Positions 57,889 through 64,000 of a DNA stretch of 64,000 bases are shown here, piece after piece. Location of the stretch: positions 16,065 to 80,064 of the forward strand of contig RHKK01000004.1 in NCBI GenBank assembly GCA_008363075.1, given 5' to 3'. Within the stretch, counting starts at the first letter, position 1, and the number at the start of each line of letters is the position of its first letter. The DNA is from Candidatus Uhrbacteria bacterium (GTDB lineage: Bacteria; Patescibacteriota; Patescibacteriia; 2-12-FULL-60-25). The notes under the pieces are model-generated. The model was not told where the DNA came from. It made no database searches and saw only the letters and a program-made list of their open reading frames with translations. The position numbers and the translations under genes were made by a program.

Positions 57889-60800
57889 TAGTATCGGCTT
57901 TGATCGAATCGGGTCCCAGGATTGCCTCCACTTCTTTTGCGACGAGCTCGTCGAAGGCGATGCGATAGGAGGAGAGGATTTTTTGCTGGCCGCCCGCATT
58001 ATCCACGCTGAAATAGACGCGGTATTGCCCGGGATGTGCGTCAAAGATCGCGCGGAGTTTGAACAGGATGGTTTCGGGGAGATGCGCACGAAGCCGGACG
58101 GTGACAGCCTGTTGAGGTTTAGAATCACGAATCATGAAGCTAGAATCATGGGACGGATCGTGATTCTTGATTCGTGATTCTTGATTCACATATTTCTCGA
58201 TCTCCTCGATATTCTCCGGCGTGATCTCGTATCCCGACTCGACGAGGAATTTAAGCTCGCCGTCCTTTTCCTGCACGCGACCGGACAGGATCACCGCCTT
58301 GTCCGCTTCCCAGAGCTCCGGTTTGTCGCGATACACGCGCGGAAAAATCACGGCCTCGATCTCTCCCGTCGTATCCTCGAGCTTCGTAAACACCATCGGC
58401 TCGTTGTTTTTTGTCAGGATTTTTTTCGCCTGCGTGAACATCCCGCCCGTGCGTACGCTCTTGTCTTTCTTGCGTTCGCCAAGCTTCGCGATGGGCGTGT
58501 ACAAGCCCGCGAGGCGCTCGGCGTATTCCTTGAACGGATGCGCGCTGACGTAGAGGCCGAGCAGCTCCTTTTCCCACGAGAGGATGTCGCGCGTCGCGGC
58601 CGGCGGCGCGGGCTTTAATCGTAGGGATGCATGACCGGGCGTCCCGGGCGCACGGTCGTGCGTCCCCATGGCAAACAAATTCACTTGTCCGGTTTCGGCC
58701 TCCTGCGTGACGCGTTTTTGGTGTTCGAGGATTGAGTCGATGTTGAAATAGAGCAGGTTGCGGTCTCCGAATCGGTCAAGCGCACCGGACTTGATCAGCG
58801 CTTCGAGCGAACGCCGGTTGATATGCTTGCCGGTCACGCGCGTCACGAAGTCCTCCAGATCCCTATACGGGCCGTTTGCTTTCCGCTCCCGATAGATCGA
58901 CTCCACCACGTCCTCGCCGATGCCCTTGATCGCGAGCAAACCGAAGCGGATTTTGCGAGTCCCTTTCACCACCGCGAAGCCCCTGAAGGATTCGTTGATG
59001 TCCGGCGGCAACACGTCGAGTCCCATGCGACGACATTCCTCGACCTCGATCGTGATGCGGTCGAGATTCGAGATGTCCGAGTTCATGAGTGCGGCCATGA
59101 ACGCGTCCGGATAATGCGCCTTGAGATACGCGGTCTGGTACGCGATGAGCGCGTAACAGGCTGCATGCGACTTGTTGAAGCCGTAGGCGGCGAATTCTTC
59201 GAACTGCTTGAAAATCGCTTCGGCCGTTTCACGTTCCACGCCGTTCTTCATCGACCCTGCGACGAATTTCACCTTCATCTCCGCCATGAGCTTGGCGATC
59301 TTCTTGCCCATGGCTTTGCGCAGCGTATCGGCCTCGCCGCCGGTGAAGCCGGCCATGTCCTTCGCGACTTGCATCACCTGTTCCTGATAGATCGGGAGTC
59401 CGTACGTGTGCGCGAGGGCGTTCTCGGTCAGCGGATGCATGAACGATATCTTCTCGCGTCCGTGCTTGCGGTCGATGAACGATTCGATGAATTGCATCGG
59501 ACCCGGTCGGTACAGCGCGACCATGGCGATGATGTCCTCGATCACCGTCGGCTTGAGCTCGCGGATGTACTTCTTCATCCCATCGGATTCCAGCTGGAAC
59601 ACGCCGGTCGTTTCACCGCGTCCGAGCAACTCGAACGTCTTCGCATCGTTGAGCGGCAGCGTTTCCATATCGATCGCGTCGCCGTACACCGCCCCGATAA
59701 TTTCGAGCGCGTCGCGGATCACGGACAGGTTGGAAAGGCCGAGGAAGTCCATCTTGAGCAGGCCCATCACTTCCGCCGAGTGGAGCGAGTACTGGACGAC
59801 CTGGTCCACGTCTCCGCCCTGCGCCTTTTGCAGCGGCGAATAATGCACGAGCGGTCCTGGCGAGATGACGATCCCGCACGCGTGCTGCGAGGCGTGGCGC
59901 GTCGTGCCCTCGAGCTTGATCGCGAGATCGATCAGCTGTCGCACGCGCGGGTCGGATTCGTACATGGCGCGCAGCTCCGGCGAGTCCTTCTTCGATTTTT
60001 CGAGCGGGATGTGCCGGCCCTGCACAGGCGGCGGCACGGCTTTGGCGACGCGATCCACTTCGGTAAACGTCATGCCGAGCACGCGGCCGACGTCCCGCAC
60101 AGCGGCGCGCGCGGCCATGGTGCCGAACGTGATGATCCCGGCCACGCGGTCCACGCCGTACTTTTGCGAGACGTACTCGATCACGTCCTTGCGTTTCACG
60201 TCGTCGAAGTCCGTGTCGATATCCGGCATGGAGATGCGGTCTGGATTGAGGAAGCGCTCGAAGAGCAGGCCGTAGCGCAACGGATCCAGGTTCGTGATTC
60301 GCAAACTGTACGCAACGATCGAACCGGCCGCCGAGCCGCGCCCCGGTCCCACGATCACGCCGTGGTCCTTGGCCCAGTTGATGTAATCCGCGACGATTAG
60401 GAAGTACGCCGCGAACCCCATGCGCTCGATGGTCGCGAGTTCGAATTCGAGGCGTTCTTTCGCTTCCGTGAGTTGTTCCGATCCGTCATACCGTTCGATC
60501 AGTCCCGCCTCGCACAGCTTGCGTAGATACGAATCCGCCGTCTCCCCCGCCGGGACCTCGAAGGCCGGCAAGTGGTTCGTGCCGAGATCAAACCGTACGT
60601 CGCAACGATCCGCGATCTTCCGCGCGTTCTCGACGGCTTCGGGCAGATGCGCGTACGCGTTCGTGACCTCGCCGGGACCGCACAGCGAGAGATCCAGCGT
60701 TGCGAGCGACTTGCGGCTCGGATCATCGAGCGTCTTGCCGTCATGAATACAGACGAGAACGTCCAGCGCTTCGGCGTCGTCCGGATTGAGATAATGCACC

Positions 60801-61447
60801 TCCTTTGTGACGACAAGCGGCGTACCCGTTTTTTTGCCGAGCTCGATCAGGAGTTGATTCACTTCGTTTTGCGACGGCGATTCAGGCTGGTGCAGGAGCT
60901 CGAGAAAAAAATGATCCGGACCGAAGAGCTCGCGGTATTCCGCGGCGAGTTTTTCCGCGCGCTCCATGTCATGGCTCGCAAGCGCCTTGGGGATCTCCCC
61001 TTTCAGGTCGCCGGACAAGGCGATGAGACCCGCGCGATGCGTGCGCAGCAGCTCCTTGTCCACGCGCGGCCTGTAATAAAATCCGTCCAGGTATGATATG
61101 GAGATGAGCTTGAGGAGGTTCCGGTATCCCTCATTCGTCTCGCACAGGAGCGTCAGGTTCGACGTATGGTTGTCGATGCCAGGACGTTTGTCCGTGTGCT
61201 TGTTCGGCGCGACGCTCACAAGCACGCCGATGATCGGCTTGATGCCGGCTTTGTGCGCGGCCTCGTAAAACTCGACCGCGCCATACAACGCATGCCGGTC
61301 CGTGAGTGCGATCGCGTCGTAGCCGAGTTCCTTTGCCCGCTCGACGAGATCGTCCGGGGAGCCGATGCCGTCGTACAGCGAATACATCGACTGCACGTGC
61401 AGATGCACGAACGGCGACTTCTCGATCGCGGCTGGGGAGTCTGGCAT
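57881..61447 (-). CDS. dnaE: DNA polymerase III alpha subunit
   Basis: The replicative polymerase, about 1188 residues. N-terminal PHP domain with HLHVQSMYSLYDG (the following TDRHALYG departs from the usual TDHGN, so PHP metal binding may be reduced). The catalytic palm has PDIDTDFDD near 408, and the chain continues with GTTRHASQHACGIVIS, GVFQLESDGMKKY, fingers and a helix-hairpin-helix region. The C-terminal OB fold is GMFTQAKKILTKNNEPMVF. An in-frame 7-base repeat insertion (58121-58190) lies after the OB fold, and the last codons lie in another repeat array. Confidence 0.96.
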   Translation of the reverse strand: MPDSPAAIEKSPFVHLHVQSMYSLYDGIGSPDDLVERAKELGYDAIALTDRHALYGAVEFYEAAHKAGIKPIIGVLVSVAPNKHTDKRPGIDNHTSNLTLLCETNEGYRNLLKLISISYLDGFYYRPRVDKELLRTHRAGLIALSGDLKGEIPKALASHDMERAEKLAAEYRELFGPDHFFLELLHQPESPSQNEVNQLLIELGKKTGTPLVVTKEVHYLNPDDAEALDVLVCIHDGKTLDDPSRKSLATLDLSLCGPGEVTNAYAHLPEAVENARKIADRCDVRFDLGTNHLPAFEVPAGETADSYLRKLCEAGLIERYDGSEQLTEAKERLEFELATIERMGFAAYFLIVADYINWAKDHGVIVGPGRGSAAGSIVAYSLRITNLDPLRYGLLFERFLNPDRISMPDIDTDFDDVKRKDVIEYVSQKYGVDRVAGIITFGTMAARAAVRDVGRVLGMTFTEVDRVAKAVPPPVQGRHIPLEKSKKDSPELRAMYESDPRVRQLIDLAIKLEGTTRHASQHACGIVISPGPLVHYSPLQKAQGGDVDQVVQYSLHSAEVMGLLKMDFLGLSNLSVIRDALEIIGAVYGDAIDMETLPLNDAKTFELLGRGETTGVFQLESDGMKKYIRELKPTVIEDIIAMVALYRPGPMQFIESFIDRKHGREKISFMHPLTENALAHTYGLPIYQEQVMQVAKDMAGFTGGEADTLRKAMGKKIAKLMAEMKVKFVAGSMKNGVERETAEAIFKQFEEFAAYGFNKSHAACYALIAYQTAYLKAHYPDAFMAALMNSDISNLDRITIEVEECRRMGLDVLPPDINESFRGFAVVKGTRKIRFGLLAIKGIGEDVVESIYRERKANGPYRDLEDFVTRVTGKHINRRSLEALIKSGALDRFGDRNLLYFNIDSILEHQKRVTQEAETGQVNLFAMGTHDRAPGTPGHASLRLKPAPPAATRDILSWEKELLGLYVSAHPFKEYAERLAGLYTPIAKLGERKKDKSVRTGGMFTQAKKILTKNNEPMVFTKLEDTTGEIEAVIFPRVYRDKPELWEADKAVILSGRVQEKDGELKFLVESGYEITPENIEEIEKYVNQESRIKNHDPSHDSSFMIRDSKPQQAVTVRLRAHLPETILFKLRAIFDAHPGQYRVYFSVDNAGGQQKILSSYRIAFDELVAKEVEAILGPDSIKADTNL
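58121..58190. repeat. 7-base inverted repeat array inside dnaE
   Basis: Ten heptamers: AGAATCA, CGAATCA and similar on the left, ATTCTTG, ATTCGTG, ATTCTTG on the right, inverted about GGGACGGATCG. Read in dnaE it encodes NQESRIKNHDPSHDSSFMIR, between the OB-fold and the C-terminal domain. Confidence 0.9.
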
Positions 61448-61542
61448 AAGCGGTGTCCGCTGACGGCACAAGGCCTGCGGACGCGTGATGACGAGAGCCT
61501 AACGTCCGTACGCTCGATCCGCAAATCGCGACGGGTCAAGAC

Positions 61543-61570
61543 TTGATCCCAAGCGTGATTTGTGTAGGAT
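61543..61570 (+). promoter_or_regulatory. Promoter for the 61617 gene
   Basis: TTGATC (61543-61548), 16-base spacer, TAGGAT (61565-61570). Divergent from dnaE. Confidence 0.5.
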
Positions 61571-61616
61571 GCAAGGGCGTGTCGTTGAGGAGTGTCGTTT
61601 AAAAAAGGAGGGTGAA

Positions 61617-62360
61617 GTGCCCCGTACGTTGCAAGAGCTCATCCGTGAGATGAGGCGTCTCACGAAAGGGTTTCCCGAAGCATGGAAGCTCACCAAGCGG
61701 TTCGAGGCGCGTGCCGTGCCGTTCGAATGGGACCCCGATATCGAGTTCGATCCCGATGCCGACTTCCGGATCGAGGTCGAGACGTCGACGCGTCGAGAGT
61801 CCCCGGTCTTCGTCATCCTGCTTCCCGAAGACGCGGAAGCGCCCGCCGATGACGCGCTCGTCTGGTCGCGCGTGATCGAGCACGACGATGAAGACACGCA
61901 TGCGCTCTTCGTGGCCGACGTGGACTGTCACGCCGATTGGCGGGCGCTCAAGGTGATCCACGAATACGGTATGATCGAGGTGCAGGAGCTCGCCTGGTGT
62001 CTGGCGTTCGATGTCGCGCGAGCACGCCTCACTCCTCCGCAGGGACTGGACTACCAGTTGGCGCCGACGGTGGACCATCTCTACACGAATCATGAAATCC
62101 TGATCAGCCGCCTTATTGATCGCGGATTGCGCGGTGCGATCACGTCCCGCGTAAAAACGCTGAAGCGTTCCACGCACGCGCGCGAGCGCGACGATGAAGC
62201 GCTCGCGGAATCGCTCGTCAATGACATACGCGCGCTGTTGCCGCGCGTCTGGCCGAAGGCGGCAAATCGCGTGGAGCGACACGCGAGATACGACCTCATG
62301 AAATGCGCCGCGCGCGGCATGCTCTGCCAAGCCGACCGGGAATGGCGACGTCCCGAATAA
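61617..62360 (+). CDS. Hypothetical protein with strong Shine-Dalgarno
   Basis: 247 residues from GTG 61617, with AGGAGGG at 61606-61612. Mixed alpha/beta: a helical start (RTLQELIREMRRLTKGFPEA), an acidic strand region (PDIEFDPDADFRIEVETST), a core with SPVFVILLPEDAEAPADD and HALFVADVDCHADW, then a basic helical C-terminus. No family is recognised and no membrane helix is present. Own promoter and terminator, as with the other accessory hypotheticals. Confidence 0.68.
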   Translation: MPRTLQELIREMRRLTKGFPEAWKLTKRFEARAVPFEWDPDIEFDPDADFRIEVETSTRRESPVFVILLPEDAEAPADDALVWSRVIEHDDEDTHALFVADVDCHADWRALKVIHEYGMIEVQELAWCLAFDVARARLTPPQGLDYQLAPTVDHLYTNHEILISRLIDRGLRGAITSRVKTLKRSTHARERDDEALAESLVNDIRALLPRVWPKAANRVERHARYDLMKCAARGMLCQADREWRRPE

Positions 62361-62363
62361 CTT

Positions 62364-62386
62364 CCCGACATCCCGTCGGGTTTTTT
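62364..62386 (+). terminator. Terminator of the 61617 gene
   Basis: CCCGAC (62364-62369), loop ATCCC, GTCGGG (62375-62380), six T (62381-62386). Confidence 0.85.
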
Positions 62387-62714
62387 ACTCCTCGTCGGAT
62401 CCCAATCCGAGCAACCGCCGCCGTTTTTTGCGTTTCGGTTTTGTCTCCTCACGCCCCCGTCCCAAAAATCCCGCGATGGTCTCCCCCACGTTCATCACCA
62501 CGTCAAGATATCCCGCCAGGGCGGAGACCTTTTCGATGACGTCATCGACAAACGCCTCGACCATATCGACTTTTTCCTGTATCTCCTCCAACAGGCCGTT
62601 CGCGCGGCGCATGAATCGGGCCGTCTCGTACAGCGCCCAGCACAAAAATCCGGTTACCCAGAGCAAGCTAATCGCGCCGACGATATACAAGAGACCTTGT
62701 GGATCAATGTACAT
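62385..62714 (-). CDS. Small membrane/coiled-coil protein
   Basis: 109 residues from ATG 62714. Helix LLYIVGAISLLWVTGFLCWALY, then an amphipathic helical region (NGLLEEIQEKVDMVEAFVDD, VIEKVSALAGYLDVVMNV) and a very basic tail (KPKRKKRRRLLGLG). The layout suggests a membrane-tethered DUF948-like protein, but membership is not certain. TATACT lies eight bases upstream of the ATG. Confidence 0.7.
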   Translation of the reverse strand: MYIDPQGLLYIVGAISLLWVTGFLCWALYETARFMRRANGLLEEIQEKVDMVEAFVDDVIEKVSALAGYLDVVMNVGETIAGFLGRGREETKPKRKKRRRLLGLGSDEE

Positions 62715-62722
62715 ATGAAAAT

Positions 62723-62728
62723 AGTATA
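62723..62728 (-). promoter_or_regulatory. -10 element close to the start codon
   Basis: Minus strand TATACT, eight bases before the ATG at 62714. The 7-base repeat array begins ten bases further upstream. Confidence 0.5.
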
Positions 62729-62737
62729 GCAAAATTC

Positions 62738-62800
62738 GATCCTAGATCCTAGAATCTTGATCCCAGGCGGTCAGAGATCAAGCATCCTGGATCAAGGATC
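62738..62800. repeat. 7-base inverted repeat array between pheT and the 62385 gene
   Basis: Nine heptamers: GATCCTA twice, GAATCTT, GATCCCA on the left; AGAGATC, AAGCATC, CTGGATC, AAGGATC on the right, the second set being the inverted form of the first. It fills the spacer after the pheT stop codon. Confidence 0.9.
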
Positions 62801-62813
62801 GCAGTCCAACCGT

Positions 62814-64000
62814 TTACCCTCGCACGCTCGCGTCGAACTTGGCGGAGGCGGCCGCGATGACTCGCTTCAGAACCGCGTCCACGTCGTTGGTCTCGAGCGT
62901 CCGGTCGTCCGAACCGATTTCCAGATGGAACGCAATCGACTTCTTGCCGGATTCCATTCCCTTGCCCGTAAACGTGTCGAACCAATCTACGGATCGTACG
63001 AGCGGATCCGCTTCGCGCAGGACGCGCGTGACATCCTGCACTTCCGTGTCATGCGCGACGACGAGCGCGAGGTCGCGCTTGGATGTCGGGTACGTCGGAA
63101 TCGTCGCGTATGGTCGCGCGTTGCCGGAAAGATGGAACACTTCGCCGAGCGGCATGTCGATGAGGGCAAGCCTTCCCTCGATGCCCGCGTTGGTCGCAAG
63201 CGACGGATGCAGCTCGCCGACCGTCGCGAGCAGATGCACGCCCTTCCACGCCTGCGCCGTCCGTCCCGGATGCCAGAAGACGTCGTTCTCGAGTCGCTTC
63301 CACGTCACGTCCGCAATCCCTAGTTCGTGCAGAAGGTGCTCGACCAGGCCTTTCGCTTCACGCCAGGCTTTTTCGTCACCGAGAACCGCCGCACCTAATT
63401 CGAGACGCTCATCCGGCAACTCCTTCCAGCCCTTCTCCGTCGGGTAATACACATGCTGCACCTCGAACAGTTTTTGCGTGCGGAATCGATCCTGATTTTG
63501 CAGAACGACATCGACAAGCGACGGCAGGAGGCTCGTCCGCATGTATTCGAAATCGGCCGACAGCGGATTCTGCACGCGAAGGAGAGGCTTTTCGTCGTAG
63601 CCGACGCGCTCGAGCATCGTCTTGGAGATGAACGAATACGTAAACGTCTCGGTGAATCCGGCGCCTTTCGCGAGCGTCCGAACCCGATCCTCAAGCGCGA
63701 GTTCCGGTGTCGGTTGACGCGTCGTTTTTCCCGCAGGAAAGACCGCGGGAAGGTTCCCGTACCCGTACACACGCGCGATTTCCTCCACGAGATCGCGTCC
63801 GCCCTCGATGTCATGGTCGCGCCACCAGGGAACCGTGGCCGTGAGTAGGGGCAAAGCGCGCTTTGCCCCTACCTTCACGACGAAGCCGAGGCGTTTCAAG
63901 GTATCAACGCATTCTTTCGGTTTCACTTGCACGCCGATGAGTTCGTTGATCTTTTCAAATGTGATCGAGTACTTCGCGGGCTTGTACGGTTTGGCGCGCA
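62814..64000 (-). CDS. pheT: Phenylalanyl-tRNA synthetase beta subunit (partial)
   Basis: The C-terminal 395 or so residues; the 5' end lies beyond the window. From the edge: a B5-domain end (KYSITFEKINELIGV, KECVDTLKRLGFVV), the catalytic-like core (VPWWRDHDIEGGRDLVEEIA, RVYGYGNLP, NPLSADFEYMRTSLLP), and the anticodon-binding FDX-ACB domain (YPTSKRDLALVV, GKGMESGKKSIAFHLEIG). Pairs with PheS to charge tRNA-Phe. A perfect 28-base palindrome is inserted in frame after the B5 domain, giving KVGAKRALPLLTATV. Confidence 0.96.
   Translation of the reverse strand, partial: RAKPYKPAKYSITFEKINELIGVQVKPKECVDTLKRLGFVVKVGAKRALPLLTATVPWWRDHDIEGGRDLVEEIARVYGYGNLPAVFPAGKTTRQPTPELALEDRVRTLAKGAGFTETFTYSFISKTMLERVGYDEKPLLRVQNPLSADFEYMRTSLLPSLVDVVLQNQDRFRTQKLFEVQHVYYPTEKGWKELPDERLELGAAVLGDEKAWREAKGLVEHLLHELGIADVTWKRLENDVFWHPGRTAQAWKGVHLLATVGELHPSLATNAGIEGRLALIDMPLGEVFHLSGNARPYATIPTYPTSKRDLALVVAHDTEVQDVTRVLREADPLVRSVDWFDTFTGKGMESGKKSIAFHLEIGSDDRTLETNDVDAVLKRVIAAASAKFDASVRG
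63845..63872. repeat. Perfect 28-base palindrome inside pheT
   Basis: The half-site GTAGGGGCAAAGCG is followed directly by its exact reverse complement. It lies in frame in pheT between the B5 and core regions. The style matches the GGGCGTAT palindrome at 6730-6749. Confidence 0.9.

Noticed and set aside
58121..58190. CRISPR-like array
   Set aside because: The units are 7 bases, degenerate and contiguous without spacers; no cas genes are present.

Overview
The window reads as chromosomal DNA of a high-GC bacterium with a small, streamlined genome, most like the Candidate Phyla Radiation (Patescibacteria). This is inference from gene content, not from a marker tree. Evidence: isolated aminoacyl-tRNA synthetase genes (tyrS, argS, lysS, serS, pheT) scattered among short operons; a peptidoglycan and cell-shape set (mreBCD-mrdA, alr, ddl, ftsQ-like, L,D-transpeptidase); many short membrane proteins of unknown function; a secreted protease carrying a C-terminal domain I associate with CPR surface proteins; and no amino-acid, nucleotide-precursor or cofactor biosynthesis apart from ribonucleotide reductase. 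UGA acts as a normal stop. No rRNA, CRISPR array, transposase or prophage is visible.

Layout. 1-8.6 kb: tyrS, argS, bactofilin, a lipid-kinase-like gene, tRNA-Leu(GAG), tRNA-Val(UAC), two membrane proteins and tgt. 8.6-11.5 kb: a single-chain UvrD helicase/RecB-type nuclease. 11.6-25.4 kb: a copper-handling island. It has an HMA-TauE/SafE-cupredoxin fusion, a CopZ-like chaperone, a CPC copper ATPase, a DsbA-like thiol oxidoreductase, a multicopper oxidase, cyclopropane-fatty-acid synthase, a UbiB-family kinase, a CPH (CopB-type) ATPase and several small Cys/Met-rich or membrane proteins. 25.4-36.8 kb: DUF721, mreBCD-mrdA, greA, lysS, serS, alr, ddl, ftsQ. 37-43.8 kb: sanA-like, rmuC, a class I ribonucleotide reductase operon with a class II-type TSCPD protein and two NrdR-like boxes, and an exonuclease. 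43.8-51.2 kb: an accessory stretch of hypotheticals, trypsin-like protease, YkuD transpeptidase, SDR enzyme, a paralogous pair of unknown genes and a hairpin-rich 690-base gap. 51.3-64 kb: typA, a glycoside hydrolase, EamA transporter, beta-CASP nuclease, dnaE and pheT (5' end outside the window).

Two window-wide patterns deserve attention. First, degenerate tandem repeats with an exact 7-base period, mostly arranged as inverted pairs, occur at six places (argS, serS/alr, nrdB/nrdA, the dnaE 3' end, inside dnaE, and upstream of the gene at 62385). They supply the start codon of alr, the stop codon of dnaE and in-frame peptides in ArgRS and DnaE. Separate palindromic repeats are also inserted in frame in argS and pheT. 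Second, most housekeeping genes lack a Shine-Dalgarno sequence, and several have a -10-like hexamer 6-8 bases before the start codon (leaderless transcription), whereas the hypothetical accessory genes have textbook GGAGG sites, canonical promoters and strong terminators.
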